Notes: generated by a model not told the origin, from the sequence alone. Shown: positions 38,191 through 47,968, numbered from the stretch's first letter. The stretch is 64,000 nucleotides of DNA from Sulfobacillus harzensis (GCF_012933365.1 NZ_JABBVZ010000003.1:1-64000); one strand, 5' to 3'. Program-made: numbers and translations.

Positions 38191-38894
38191 CAGGTTGACC
38201 TCGGTTTGGGTTGAAATCGATAGCCCTGGCCCCACACCGTGTCCAGATATTCGTACGGGGTGGACGTGGCCAAAAGTTTCTGTCTGAGACGCGTCACGTG
38301 GACATCCACGGTGCGGCTGTCGCCTTCAAATTCAAATCCCCAGACTCGATCCAAGAGAACGTCGCGGCTAAAAATTTGGCGCGGATTGCTGGCCAAAAAA
38401 GCGAGCAAATCGAACTCCCGGGGAGTGAGGGAGAGGGCCTCCTGCCCGGCGTGAGCCGTTCGCTTTTCTACATCAATCATGAGACCGGGATGACGAATGA
38501 CGGTTGATGGGCGAGCCGGCGGCTCGGCGGTGGCCCGGCGCAATACCGCCTTCACCCGGGCCACCAGCTCTTTGGGACTGAACGGCTTAATGACATAATC
38601 ATCGGCCCCCATGTCCAGCCCCAAAATCCGGTCCTCTTCGTCACCCATGGCGGTCAGCATGACCACCGGGAGCCATTGGTCGCGTTGGCGCACCTCGCTC
38701 AGCACATCAAAGCCATCCACCTGCGGCATCATTAAATCCAGCACCACCAGGTCATAAGCGTTGCCGTTGATGGCATCGAGGGCCTCTTGCCCGTCCACTG
38801 CCTCGTCCACCACGAAACCGTCATGGGTCAGGTAGAGGCGGCAGAGTTCGCGGATATGCGCGTCGTCATCAACCACCAATACCCGACTAGCCAT
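38190..38894 (-). CDS. OmpR/PhoB-family response regulator
   Basis: A regulator of 234 residues. Receiver domain 1-120 with DDD at 9-11, phospho-acceptor Asp in LVVLDLMMPQVDG, Thr in MLTAMG, and Lys in KPFSPKEL. Winged-helix output domain about 135-230 with LTPREFDLLAFLASNP and SRTVDVHVTRLRQKL. Its start follows the rho stop without a gap, so it appears to be part of the glpX-rho transcript. Coupled to the kinase gene by a one-base overlap. Confidence 0.95.
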   Translation of the reverse strand: MASRVLVVDDDAHIRELCRLYLTHDGFVVDEAVDGQEALDAINGNAYDLVVLDLMMPQVDGFDVLSEVRQRDQWLPVVMLTAMGDEEDRILGLDMGADDYVIKPFSPKELVARVKAVLRRATAEPPARPSTVIRHPGLMIDVEKRTAHAGQEALSLTPREFDLLAFLASNPRQIFSRDVLLDRVWGFEFEGDSRTVDVHVTRLRQKLLATSTPYEYLDTVWGQGYRFQPKPRST

Positions 38895-40901
38895 TTATCC
38901 TTGACCTCCCTGACTGGCCATAAACAACTTAAAGAACTCGGCATTGGAGCGGGTGCGCTTCAAGTTTTGCAAAAGCAACTCGGTCGCTTCCTGATTGCCA
39001 AGGTTGTGAATGGCCTTTCTTACCTGCCAGACCACATCCAGTTCTTCCGGCGACATGAGCAAATCTTCACGGCGGGTTCCGGATCGCTTGATGTCCAAAG
39101 CGGGGAAGGTGCGCCGCTCCGCGAGTTTCCGATCCAGGTGAAGCTCCATGTTGCCGGTTCCCTTGAACTCTTCATAAATAACGTCATCCATGCGCGAGCC
39201 GGTGTCAACCAAGGCGGTGGCCAAAATTGTCAGGCTCCCGCCGTTCTCCACCTTGCGGGCCGCCCCAAAGAAGCGTTTCGGCTTATGCAAGGCGGCCGGA
39301 TCCATTCCACCGGAGAGCGTACGGCCCGAAGCGGGAATGGTCAAGTTGTAGGCGCGCGCCAGGCGGGTAATGGAGTCCAACAGGATGACCACATCCAACC
39401 CCATCTCGACCAACCGCTTGGCCCGTTCCAAGACCATCTCGGCCACCCGAATATGATCTTCCGGAGGCTCATCAAAGGTAGAACTCGCCACTTCCCCACG
39501 CACCGAGCGCTCCATGTCCGTGACCTCTTCCGGACGTTCGTCAATCAGCAGCACCATGAGACGCGTTTCCGGGCTGTTTTGGGCGATGGCGTTGGCCAGC
39601 TTTTTCAATAGCACAGTTTTTCCGGCTTTTGGAGGTGCCACGATGAGGCCGCGCTGACCGCGGCCGATGGGAGCAATAATATCCACCACCCGACAGGCCA
39701 AATCCTCTCGCGAGGTTTCCAATCGAAACCGGGAATTGGGGAAAATGGGCGTCAGTCCATCAAAATCGGGACGTTCCGCCGACTTTTCGGGAGAGAGGCC
39801 ATTCACCGCCTCTACCCGCAATAGGGCGAAATACCGTTCCCCATCTTTGGGCGGACGGGCCTGCCCTGACACCTGGTCGCCGGCGCGCAGATCAAAACGC
39901 CGAATCTGGGAGGCCGAGACATAGACATCCTCGCGGCTTCGCTGAAAGTCCGTGGGGCGCAAAAACCCATAATCGCCCACAATATCCAAGAGTCCCTGAA
40001 CAAACACAAACCCATCTTTATGGGTCCGGGCGCGGAGAATTTCCCAAATGAGTTCGCCCTTCTTGTACTGGCGGAAATTATCAATGTTGAACTGGCGAGC
40101 CAATTTATACAGTTCCAATAGCGTCATGGACTCCAATTGCGCCATAGTCAACTGCGGTTCCCGTTGACGCGGAAGGTCGCGGCGCCCGGGTCCCGCCGGT
40201 CCACGGTCGCGATGGTCCGGCCGCCGGTTGTCCCGCGGACGGCCCGCATAGGAGCCATTGGCTTCGGCCGCCTCGGAAGGTCGAGGAGACACCCGTGCAG
40301 GTGCGGGAACCGCGGATGCAGAAGGAATGGGCGTTGCGGGGGACACCGCCGGCTCGGTCTCAAGCGGTTTGGGAACCGGCACGGGAAACGGCATGGGCGA
40401 TGCAACGTCCACTTCCACGGGGGTTGCGGTAGAGGACTCCGACACCGATTGAGCCTCCGCTGGCTTGGCCTCGGGTTTCACGTCTTCCTTGGAATGGGGA
40501 TTTTCCTCTGCTGCCTTGGCCGATTCATTCTTGTCGGCGGATGGCTGGGACTCGACGACTGATTCGATCGGGGCAGATTCTGTTTTGCGCGGCCGTCGGC
40601 GGCGCGTGGGCTTCTGCTTCTTTTCGGGTACCGTTTCGCCCTCGGGCACGTGGGAAGCTGGTGGCTCAGGTACCGGGTCGGGATAGGGCATGGGCGATGC
40701 CACATCCACCTGCTCGGTCGCAGGTTCCGGCGCTGCCTCGCTCTTTTTCTTGCGTCCGCGCCGCTTCGGAGCCGCCGTGGATTCTGCGTTGGCTTGCGGT
40801 TCCGACGGACTCTCGGCTGCCCTGGATTTGGTGCGTGTGCGCCGGGTGCGCTTGGGAGTCTCTTCCGCGGTCTCAGCCGCTTTGTTTAAATCGTCTGCCA
40901 T
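38895..40901 (-). CDS. rho: Transcription termination factor Rho with a long disordered N-terminal extension
   Basis: Hexameric RNA helicase that ends transcription. Canonical parts: Rho N domain from about 252 ([18 protein letters not shown]), cold-shock RNA-binding domain about 295-365, Walker [11 protein letters not shown] near 423, and the ATPase core to residue 668. About 250 residues precede the Rho N domain, against almost none in most Rho proteins. They are rich in Pro, Glu, Ala and Lys, with three basic patches (17-27, 46-53, 94-106). They also hold a repeated segment [16 protein letters not shown] (65-80) and [16 protein letters not shown] (164-179). Its bicyclomycin-pocket residues look normal. 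It follows glpX after 4 bases. Confidence 0.96.
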   Translation of the reverse strand: MADDLNKAAETAEETPKRTRRTRTKSRAAESPSEPQANAESTAAPKRRGRKKKSEAAPEPATEQVDVASPMPYPDPVPEPPASHVPEGETVPEKKQKPTRRRRPRKTESAPIESVVESQPSADKNESAKAAEENPHSKEDVKPEAKPAEAQSVSESSTATPVEVDVASPMPFPVPVPKPLETEPAVSPATPIPSASAVPAPARVSPRPSEAAEANGSYAGRPRDNRRPDHRDRGPAGPGRRDLPRQREPQLTMAQLESMTLLELYKLARQFNIDNFRQYKKGELIWEILRARTHKDGFVFVQGLLDIVGDYGFLRPTDFQRSREDVYVSASQIRRFDLRAGDQVSGQARPPKDGERYFALLRVEAVNGLSPEKSAERPDFDGLTPIFPNSRFRLETSREDLACRVVDIIAPIGRGQRGLIVAPPKAGKTVLLKKLANAIAQNSPETRLMVLLIDERPEEVTDMERSVRGEVASSTFDEPPEDHIRVAEMVLERAKRLVEMGLDVVILLDSITRLARAYNLTIPASGRTLSGGMDPAALHKPKRFFGAARKVENGGSLTILATALVDTGSRMDDVIYEEFKGTGNMELHLDRKLAERRTFPALDIKRSGTRREDLLMSPEELDVVWQVRKAIHNLGNQEATELLLQNLKRTRSNAEFFKLFMASQGGQG

Positions 40902-40905
40902 AAAA

Positions 40906-41895
40906 CTAGTTTTTCCTCCTCAGTTGCGTCACTGGCCGCCCTTGGGGCCACTTGCGGTTTAGCTGGTGGTCAGCCCGCACGAAACGGACCGTACCACTCT
41001 TGGACCTAAGCACCACAGAATGGGTCGAACAATAAAGGGGGCCATAGTGAACGCCATCAAGCAGATCCGTGTCGGTAATGGCCGTGGCCACGTAGAGCAC
41101 GTCGTCGCCCCGCACCAGATCATCCAAGGTTAAAAGCTGACGGGGATTCTCGAGTCCCATGGCGCGTACCCGCTCTTCTTGGGCCGCATCCTCGGGCAAG
41201 AGGCGCGCCTGCATTTCGCCGCCGAGGCACTTGACCGCGGCCGCGGCAATGACCCCTTCGGGGGCGCCGCCCGAACCCACTACCAAATCAATGCCGGAAT
41301 CGGGTACCGATGCGGCGACCGCCGGGGACACGTCGCCGTCGGAAATCAGGCGAATCCGCGCCCCCACCCGACGAATACGGTCGATAAGCTCTTGATGTCG
41401 CGGACGGTCTAAAATAACGGCTGTAAGGTCGGCGACCGGCTTCTCTAAGCGTTCTGCTAATTTCTCCAAATTTTCCTCGATGGGGGCATCCAACGCGATG
41501 ACACCGCGTCCAGCGGGGCCAGTAACAATCTTCTGCATGTACATGTCGGGCGCATGCAACAAGCAGCCTTTGGGCGCAACGGCCATGACCGCAATCGCCC
41601 CGGGCAAACCTTTGGCTACCAAATTGGTCCCTTCAACGGGATCCACGGCAATATCAACCCGATCTCCTTGACCGTCGCCAATCTCCTCGCCGATGTAGAG
41701 CATCGGCGCTTCGTCCATTTCTCCTTCGCCGATGACCACCGTCCCGCGGATGTCGACCGTGTCGAGCATCGCCCGCATGGCATCGACGGCCAATTTATCC
41801 GCGCCGTTCTTGTCCCCGCGGCCCATCAACCGTCCCGCTTGGATGGCAGCGGCTTCGGTCACTCGGACAAACTCCAGCGCTAGTTCGCGCTCCAT
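40906..41895 (-). CDS. glpX: Class II fructose-1,6-bisphosphatase
   Basis: GlpX-type gluconeogenic phosphatase of 329 residues. Metal and substrate residues are in IGEGEMDEAPMLYIGE, DIAVDPVEGTNLVAKG and GSGGAPEGVIAAAAVK. ATG at 41895 follows GGAGG. The pairing glpX-rho is also found in Bacillus (ywjI-rho). It is the first gene of a probable four-gene unit with rho and a two-component system. Confidence 0.95.
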   Translation of the reverse strand: MERELALEFVRVTEAAAIQAGRLMGRGDKNGADKLAVDAMRAMLDTVDIRGTVVIGEGEMDEAPMLYIGEEIGDGQGDRVDIAVDPVEGTNLVAKGLPGAIAVMAVAPKGCLLHAPDMYMQKIVTGPAGRGVIALDAPIEENLEKLAERLEKPVADLTAVILDRPRHQELIDRIRRVGARIRLISDGDVSPAVAASVPDSGIDLVVGSGGAPEGVIAAAAVKCLGGEMQARLLPEDAAQEERVRAMGLENPRQLLTLDDLVRGDDVLYVATAITDTDLLDGVHYGPLYCSTHSVVLRSKSGTVRFVRADHQLNRKWPQGRPVTQLRRKN

Positions 41896-42076
41896 GTAAG
41901 GCCTCCAGAAATTGAGAGATTTGGGATATCATGTAGAAAACACGGCAACAATCGGGGGTGTCTCTAATCTACCCGAAGTCTCCGATTTTTAACCGCATGC
42001 TTTCGCTGTGAAGTAATCGCGCGTAGGTGTTCCAGAATTCCCCTGAATGGTAGCACAAGAGGTCACGGGACGCAAG

Positions 42077-42415
42077 CTAGCGCTCCGCCATGACCATCCG
42101 GTTTAACTCGGACAACCGAAAGGGTTTCGCAAGCCATTGAATATCCTTCGGAAGCCCCTCCTCCGCCGCAGGGTTTCCCGACATGACGACAAATCGCGTA
42201 TCCGGCATCAAGGGTTTGACGCGAAGCACGGGGCCGTCCTTCAAAGTCCAGTCTGCAAAGCATACATCGGGTTGTGGCGCTCCCCCTTCGATGGCCCGAA
42301 GTGCCTCCTCGACCGACCCGAAACCCGAGACATGGGCGCCCCACCCGGAAAGCGCGGTCGACAGCAAGGTCCTGAGTGCCGCATCGTCATCAATAATCCA
42401 TACCTGCATGGGCAT
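42077..42415 (-). CDS. Stand-alone receiver-domain protein
   Basis: A single REC domain of 110-112 residues with no output domain. WIIDDDAALR gives the acidic pocket, CFADWTLKDG the phospho-acceptor aspartate, VVMSGN the switch Ser, and LAKPF the conserved Lys. Either of two ATGs (42415 or 42409) can start it; GAAGAGGA is nearer the right distance for the second. It is divergent from htrA, which suggests but does not prove a link to envelope stress. Confidence 0.85.
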   Translation of the reverse strand: MPMQVWIIDDDAALRTLLSTALSGWGAHVSGFGSVEEALRAIEGGAPQPDVCFADWTLKDGPVLRVKPLMPDTRFVVMSGNPAAEEGLPKDIQWLAKPFRLSELNRMVMAER

Positions 42416-42536
42416 TCCTCTTCGTTTGCTTCATATCCCCTGAACAGGAGAAATCGGTTGTGTATAGACATCGTAACGTATTTGTAACAACTACGGGATA
42501 CACTAACAAAAAAATTCCGCGGTAAGGAGGCAGGTT

Positions 42537-43745
42537 ATGGCAAGCATTCAGCGAACCGTGGCCGCCGCGATTGTCGGATTTGCGGTGGGCGCCGGGGCGA
42601 TGGGTGGAGGTTTTTGGGCCTATAACGACCTTAACCCTGGGGCACAGGCGCAAGCCAACGCCTCCGCCAACATCCGGCAGTATGCGACCGTGGCCTCAGC
42701 ACCGGCAACACTGCCTTTGGGTCCCGATACGGTGTCCAACGTCGTCAAGCGCGTTAGCCCGGCCATCGTGAAAATCGTGGCCACGGTCAAGCAAAACGTC
42801 AACGTCAATAATTCACCGTTCTTCAATCCGTTCTTTGGGTCGTTGTTCGGCAACCAGCCGATCACACCTCAGACTGCAGTTCAGACCGATATTGGCACCG
42901 GCTTCTTTTTCAATAAAGATGGCTACATCGTCACCAATGATCACGTAATCAACGGGGCCAGCAACATCAAGGTCTATGTCAAGGGTTACTCCAAGCCGTT
43001 TACCGCCACGGTTGTGGGGTCCGACTACCAAACTGACTTGGCGGTGCTGAAGATTAACGCGCCCAAACCCATGCCGACGTTGATTCTGGGCAACTCCAAC
43101 AACACGCCGGTAGGCGCTTGGGTGATTGCTATCGGCAACCCCTATGATTTGAACGATACCGTTACCGTAGGCGTGATTAGCGCCAAGGGCCGACCCCTGA
43201 CCATTGGCTCGCGCAATTACACCAACTTGCTGCAAACCTCGGCAGCCATTAATCCCGGCAACAGCGGTGGCCCGTTGCTGAACTTGGCTGGCCAGGTTGT
43301 GGGCATCAATACGGCGGTATCCACCCAGGGGCAAGGGATTGGGTTTGCCATCCCCACCTCGACGCTTGATCAGATTGTGCCCCAGTTGATGAAGACCGGC
43401 CACGTCTCTCGGCCTTGGCTGGGGGTGTTCATTTCCACCGACAACAAATCCATCGCAAAGCAATATAGTCTTGGCACGGCATCCGGCGTCCTAGTGGATT
43501 ACGTTGAACCCAACAGCCCCGCGAGCCGGGCCGGACTCACGGCCGGTGAAGTCATCACCCAGGTAAACGGGCATGCCGTCACTACCGCCTCCGCTCTCGA
43601 AAGTCAGATCAAAAAAGAGTCGGTGGGAAGCCGTGTCTCCTTGACGGCGGTGACGTTGCACGGAAAGACGGTCACCGTCTCGGCAACATTGGGACAAGAG
43701 CCCAATCAGGCGATAACCATGCCCTCAACCGCTCAATTACCCTAA
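42537..43745 (+). CDS. HtrA/DegP-type serine protease with one PDZ domain
   Basis: A membrane-anchored, extracytoplasmic quality-control protease of 402 residues. Anchor about 8-30; trypsin-like domain about 65-280 with catalytic His136 (VTNDHVI), Asp167 (QTDLAVLK) and Ser243 (NPGNSGGPLL); PDZ domain about 290-385. The ATG at 42537 follows TAAGGAGG. In an acidophile it would work in acidic surroundings outside the membrane. The gene has its own terminator and is divergent from the receiver gene. Confidence 0.95.
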   Translation: MASIQRTVAAAIVGFAVGAGAMGGGFWAYNDLNPGAQAQANASANIRQYATVASAPATLPLGPDTVSNVVKRVSPAIVKIVATVKQNVNVNNSPFFNPFFGSLFGNQPITPQTAVQTDIGTGFFFNKDGYIVTNDHVINGASNIKVYVKGYSKPFTATVVGSDYQTDLAVLKINAPKPMPTLILGNSNNTPVGAWVIAIGNPYDLNDTVTVGVISAKGRPLTIGSRNYTNLLQTSAAINPGNSGGPLLNLAGQVVGINTAVSTQGQGIGFAIPTSTLDQIVPQLMKTGHVSRPWLGVFISTDNKSIAKQYSLGTASGVLVDYVEPNSPASRAGLTAGEVITQVNGHAVTTASALESQIKKESVGSRVSLTAVTLHGKTVTVSATLGQEPNQAITMPSTAQLP

Positions 43746-43755
43746 GCATTGCCCG

Positions 43756-43782
43756 AAAAAGGCCGCTGCTGGCGGCCTTTTT
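43756..43782 (+). terminator. Rho-independent terminator of htrA
   Basis: AAAAAGGCCGC-TGCT-GGCGGCCTTTTT, about 10 bases after the htrA stop. Confidence 0.93.
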
Positions 43783-43881
43783 CCCTTTCTGCCCATGGCT
43801 CCAAGCGGGAACGCACGCCCTTCTCAAGCTGATCACCCAACCGACGCGCTGTCGAACTCTTGACTATGCGATAATAAGCAC

Positions 43882-44460
43882 ATGGATGAAAAGGCTCCAT
43901 TCCCCATTGAATCAGACGGTCTGAGTTTTCGACCGATGACCATGGCTGATGTGGACGATACGAGCGCCTGGCTCACCACCCCGGAGGTACTAGCGTACTA
44001 TGAGGGCCGCGACCGTCCGCAGTCTCCCGACTTGGTGCGGCAACGCTATCTCCCGAAGCAGGGAGAACCGGTGCAGGCGCTAATCGTTTGGTGGAAAGGG
44101 CGCCGGATAGGCTACGTACAAGTATATCCCCTCGATGACAAAGCGGCCGCCCAATACCAGGAACCTGCGGATGACACCTGGGGCATGGACCTCTTCATTG
44201 GGGAACCAGCGCTGTGGGGCCAAGGCCTGGGGACCCGCCTTGTTAACGCGATAACGGATAGTCTATTTCATCACATGGGAGCCCGACGGATTCTCATTGA
44301 TCCGCGGGTCAACAACCCTCGAGCCCTGCACGTATATCAAAAATGCGGATTTCGGATTCTTAAGCGCCTTCCTTCGCATGAATTCCACGAGGGTATATGG
44401 CAAGATTGCGTTCTCATGGAAAAAGCCGCTATATCGGCCGCTCCATCTCGTAACGGGTGA
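43882..44460 (+). CDS. GNAT acetyltransferase, AAC(6')/siderophore-type
   Basis: A protein of 192 residues with an N-terminal GNAT fold. LSFRPMTMADVDDTSAWL opens it, WGMDLFIGEPALWGQGLG holds the acetyl-CoA loop, and RILIDPRVNNPRALHVYQKCGF is the final motif. This order is that of the AAC(6')-Ib/RhbD subgroup, which acetylates aminoglycosides, hydroxamates or lysines. Substrate unknown; resistance should not be assumed. Its 3' end overlaps the next GNAT gene tail-to-tail by 32 bases. Confidence 0.85.
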   Translation: MDEKAPFPIESDGLSFRPMTMADVDDTSAWLTTPEVLAYYEGRDRPQSPDLVRQRYLPKQGEPVQALIVWWKGRRIGYVQVYPLDDKAAAQYQEPADDTWGMDLFIGEPALWGQGLGTRLVNAITDSLFHHMGARRILIDPRVNNPRALHVYQKCGFRILKRLPSHEFHEGIWQDCVLMEKAAISAAPSRNG

Positions 44461-44878
44461 CATCATAACCCATACCGCGGTATAAGTTGACGGCATCGTG
44501 GTTTTCTCGCGTCACATAAAGCCTTGCCGTCGCCAGACCTTGTTTCTTTATGAAGTCCTCAGCCGCCTGCATAAGCCATTTTCCATAGCCTTGGCGACGA
44601 TACTCGGGCTTTAGATACACCTGATCGATCGAGCCGTAGGCGCCTTGCAGATCCATGCGGACCGCCACCCAGACAAACCCGGCCACAGTGCCCTGATCAT
44701 CCAACACAAAAATGCCATTCTCCAATGGACGCCGCCCTGCTACCCTAAGCCGCTGGGCCTGATCGGCCAAGAAGGCGGGCGTACACACAAAGCGTGGAAA
44801 ATTCAACTGATACAAATCGCATTGCGCATCCAACAGGGCGCGAAAATCTTGGTGGGGACGGTATGGTCGAATCTGCAA
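44429..44878 (-). CDS. GNAT acetyltransferase
   Basis: A protein of 149 residues, one GNAT domain. YGSIDQVYLKPEYRRQGYGKWL is the acetyl-CoA-binding motif A in two parts (strand and Q/RxxGxG/A), and TRENHDAVNLYRGMGY the C-terminal motif B. ATG at 44878 has AGGAGG upstream. It converges with the other GNAT gene; the two are not close relatives by eye. Substrate unknown. Confidence 0.87.
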   Translation of the reverse strand: MQIRPYRPHQDFRALLDAQCDLYQLNFPRFVCTPAFLADQAQRLRVAGRRPLENGIFVLDDQGTVAGFVWVAVRMDLQGAYGSIDQVYLKPEYRRQGYGKWLMQAAEDFIKKQGLATARLYVTRENHDAVNLYRGMGYDVTRYEMERPI

Positions 44879-44937
44879 CCGACTTCCTCCTGTTCTCTCC
44901 CGCCATTTTACACCGTCATCAAGCGGTTGGCATACAC

Positions 44938-44971
44938 AAAAGCCAGCCTCCGCTATGGAAGGCTGGCTTTT
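44938..44971 (-). terminator. Bidirectional terminator
   Basis: AAAAGCCAGCCT and AGGCTGGCTTTT form a 12-bp stem around a 10-base loop with T runs on both strands. It ends the NCS1 transporter transcript on the minus strand. Confidence 0.9.
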
Positions 44972-44982
44972 CGTTCAACGGG

Positions 44983-46359
44983 CTAGGCGGTTTGCTTTTT
45001 GCCGAAAATCCAGTACACCACACCCGCCACGACAAAGCTGACGTAATAGGAGATGTCGCCCCAGTGGCCATGGGCGTTGGCAAACGCCCCCACGTACAAC
45101 GATTGGTTGAAGAAAGGCACCGATACGATAATGGCGATAGCCCAAGCCCAAAGCCCGCGATTGATGACGCGCTTCGGGTTGTAAAAGATGGACTCGGGAT
45201 AGCTTCCCTTATGAATCAGGAAGAAGTCAACCAGTACCACCGCAGCCCAGGGAGCAATCCAATAGGCCAAGAGGAACAGGAAGTTTTCGAAGTCTACGTA
45301 ATAAGCGGTGTGTCCAATATAGGCAACCACCGCACCCACAACCCCCACGGCCACGGCCGCGACCCAGCGCTTGATGGGAACGTTGATAACTAGGGCCGAG
45401 AGCGATCCGGAATAGATGTTGAGCACGTTGGCCGTAATGGTTCCGAAGACCACCGCCAAAAGGGCCAAGTCAACCAGCCAAGCCGGATGAATTCCCGTTA
45501 TGAGAGCAATCGGGTTGCCGTTGGCGGCTTTCGGGAAAATACCCGCCAAGGCCACGCCCACCAATTCCAGCCATACCGCGGCAATAAAGTTGGAGGAGAA
45601 CACATTGCCGAAAATTGCCGACGGCTTGGTGGTCTTGGGCAAGTAACGCGTGTAGTCGGATCCGAACACCGTCCAACCAAATAGATACGACACCGCCAAG
45701 CCCACCGCCTCAATGATGCCCCCCGTAATGCCCGAATACTGCCCGAGGATGGAGTGGGGATTGAAAGGTGCACTGTAATGGGCGTGGGAGAATGCAAAAA
45801 TGGATACGCCAATGAAGACCAACGTGAGTAGGCCCGCCATCACCCGCTCCACCGCATGAATCATGTTGTAGCCGTACACAGCAATAATGACCTGCAGGAC
45901 TACCATAATAATCAAGCCGACCAAAAAGCCGGTATGCAACAGAGCCGTAAAGGCGAAAGTGCCCAACACGGTGTTAACAGCGAACCATAATGCGCCCGCC
46001 ACCAAGTTAAATGCCCCAGGCAAGAAATTGCCGAAAAAGCCAAAGGCCGATCGTGAGTGCACCAACTGGGGCACACCCAACCGAGGACCAAACGTAGAAA
46101 CCAGCGCTAACACGACGGCGCCGATGATATTTCCAATCACCAGCCCAATGGCGGCCTGCCAAAAAGAGAGACCAAACAACCCTACGGCGGCCACTCCCGT
46201 GGTCAAGGTCGCCAGCTCGACGTTGGCGCCAAACCACAAAGTAAAGACCGATGAGACCTTGCCGTGGCGCTCCGATTCTTTGATATGCTCGATACCAATA
46301 GGTTCGATGCGGGCGACTTCCTCGCCGTAGCGGGGTTCCGCACTGTTTGATGCCGCCAT
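44983..46359 (-). CDS. NCS1-family nucleobase transporter (copy A)
   Basis: A twelve-helix permease of 458 residues of the purine-cytosine/NCS1 family. PIGIEHIKESERHGKVSSVF, FTLWFGANVELATLTTG and the DYTRYLPKTTKPSAIF loop are family features. The ATG at 46359 has GAGGAGG before it. It is probably a proton- or sodium-coupled carrier of cytosine, purines or related compounds. A close paralogue lies at 50269. A 13-bp inverted repeat sits in its promoter region. It ends at the bidirectional terminator. Confidence 0.9.
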   Translation of the reverse strand: MAASNSAEPRYGEEVARIEPIGIEHIKESERHGKVSSVFTLWFGANVELATLTTGVAAVGLFGLSFWQAAIGLVIGNIIGAVVLALVSTFGPRLGVPQLVHSRSAFGFFGNFLPGAFNLVAGALWFAVNTVLGTFAFTALLHTGFLVGLIIMVVLQVIIAVYGYNMIHAVERVMAGLLTLVFIGVSIFAFSHAHYSAPFNPHSILGQYSGITGGIIEAVGLAVSYLFGWTVFGSDYTRYLPKTTKPSAIFGNVFSSNFIAAVWLELVGVALAGIFPKAANGNPIALITGIHPAWLVDLALLAVVFGTITANVLNIYSGSLSALVINVPIKRWVAAVAVGVVGAVVAYIGHTAYYVDFENFLFLLAYWIAPWAAVVLVDFFLIHKGSYPESIFYNPKRVINRGLWAWAIAIIVSVPFFNQSLYVGAFANAHGHWGDISYYVSFVVAGVVYWIFGKKQTA

Positions 46360-46412
46360 GTCGTCCTCCTCAGATAATCTATGCGGTAATGAAATCCCGA
46401 ACATTCAACGAC

Positions 46413-46457
46413 ATTATATCTCACTTCGTTCGGAAAAGCTATTTTTTTCCGTACGAA
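46413..46457 (-). promoter_or_regulatory. -10 box and 13-bp inverted repeat in front of NCS1 copy A
   Basis: TATAAT (minus strand, 46418-46413) with no good -35 hexamer. The -35 area is covered by an inverted repeat with 13-base arms: TTCGTTCGGAAAA at 46425-46437 and TTTTCCGTACGAA at 46445-46457, with one mismatch and a 7-base loop. This is a likely operator for a dimeric regulator, or a structured element for the opposite direction. Confidence 0.5.
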
Positions 46458-46542
46458 AATTCATGGGATTGGTATCGCATCCGGAAAAAGCGGTATCATT
46501 TGCGACATAAGGAAAGCTTAGTGGAGGAAAGGACGGATTCCG

Positions 46543-47931
46543 GTGAATTCCAGCGTGTTCCGGGAGTACGACATTCGCGGTCTTGTGGATGTGGATATGA
46601 CGGTCGAGGATGTGCAGCGCCTCGGTCGTGCTTTTGGCACCTATCTGGCGGAGCGCAAGGTAGAAGAAGCGCTCTTAGGATGGGACAGCCGTGCGTCGTC
46701 CCCGGCGTATCGCGATGCCATGACGGAAGGGCTGATGGCATCGGGCATTCATGTAATTGATATCGGCCAGGTGACCACCCCCATTTTCTATTTCGCCCGG
46801 GTTCATTACAACCGCGAAGCCGGTGTCATGATTACCGCCAGTCATAATCCCGCGGAATATAACGGATTTAAACTTGCCTACGGCAAGTCCACTATTTATG
46901 GTGATGAAATTCAGGAAGTCCGCCGCATAATGGAGCGGGGAGAATTCGCCGAAGGCCGCGGCTCACGGGCCGAAGCCAATCCCGTCCCTGCCTATCTCGC
47001 CATGCTTAAAGAAAAAATTCGATTAGGGCCCCGCCGCTTAAAGGTGGTTGTGGATTGCGGGAACGGCACGCCCAGTCTCTTCGCGGAAGACGTGATGAAG
47101 GCGTTTGGGGTAGATGCCATCCCTCTCTTCTGCACTCCTGATCCCACCTTCCCCCATCACCACCCCGACCCGGTGGTGGCCAAAAATCTGGTTGATGTGA
47201 TTCGTACGGTCAAGGAGGAAAGGGCCGATTTAGGCGTCGCCTTCGACGGCGACGGCGATCGCATCGGAGTTGTGGACGAGAAGGGCAACATCATTTGGGG
47301 CGACCGCTTGATGATTCTTTATTGGCGCGAGATCGCAGCCAAATATCCCGGAACGCCCGCGATCGTCGAGGTAAAGTGCTCACAAACCCTGTACGATGAG
47401 TTGGAGAAGTTGGGAGCCAAACCGGAATTCTACAAAACCGGCCATTCGCTCATCAAGGCGAAGATGCGGGAATTAAATGCCGTGTTTACCGGAGAAATGT
47501 CAGGCCACATGTTTTTTGCCGACGAATACTACGGTTATGACGACGCATTTTACGCGGCCGGACGTCTCTTTCGCATCCTATCCAACACCGACAAGCCGCT
47601 TTCCGCGCTGCTCGAGAACGTGCCTAATCTGCCCTCGACTCCGGAAATTCGCATCGATTGCCCGGATAACAAGAAGGCCGACGTGGTCAACGCGCTCAAG
47701 CAACATTTCCAAGCCGACGCGTCCGTTGAGGTGATAGACATTGACGGTGTTCGGGTGGTCTTCCCCCACGGATGGGGGTTGGTGCGTGCCTCGAATACCC
47801 AGCCAGCGTTGGTCGCTCGGGCTGAGGCGGATACGCCCGAACACCTGACGGCCATCACGTCCGCTATGCAAGAAGCATTGGCACCCTTTTCGTTTCTCGC
47901 CCCCATCGACTGGTCGGGTAACTCCATGTAG
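46543..47931 (+). CDS. Phosphomannomutase/phosphoglucomutase
   Basis: Alpha-D-phosphohexomutase of 462 residues that moves phosphate between C1 and C6 of mannose or glucose. The phosphoserine loop is TASHNPAEYNGFK, the metal loop FDGDGDRIGVV, the sugar-binding loop GEMSGHMFF, and the C-terminal phosphate site RASNTQPALVARAEA. GTG at 46543 follows GGAGGAAAGG. It lies divergent from NCS1 copy A. It supplies sugar nucleotides, which fits the polyprenol-phosphate glycosyltransferase further right. Confidence 0.94.
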   Translation: MNSSVFREYDIRGLVDVDMTVEDVQRLGRAFGTYLAERKVEEALLGWDSRASSPAYRDAMTEGLMASGIHVIDIGQVTTPIFYFARVHYNREAGVMITASHNPAEYNGFKLAYGKSTIYGDEIQEVRRIMERGEFAEGRGSRAEANPVPAYLAMLKEKIRLGPRRLKVVVDCGNGTPSLFAEDVMKAFGVDAIPLFCTPDPTFPHHHPDPVVAKNLVDVIRTVKEERADLGVAFDGDGDRIGVVDEKGNIIWGDRLMILYWREIAAKYPGTPAIVEVKCSQTLYDELEKLGAKPEFYKTGHSLIKAKMRELNAVFTGEMSGHMFFADEYYGYDDAFYAAGRLFRILSNTDKPLSALLENVPNLPSTPEIRIDCPDNKKADVVNALKQHFQADASVEVIDIDGVRVVFPHGWGLVRASNTQPALVARAEADTPEHLTAITSAMQEALAPFSFLAPIDWSGNSM

Positions 47932-47968
47932 GACTGGTTTATTTCCCAGCAATATTGCAATGGCTCGA

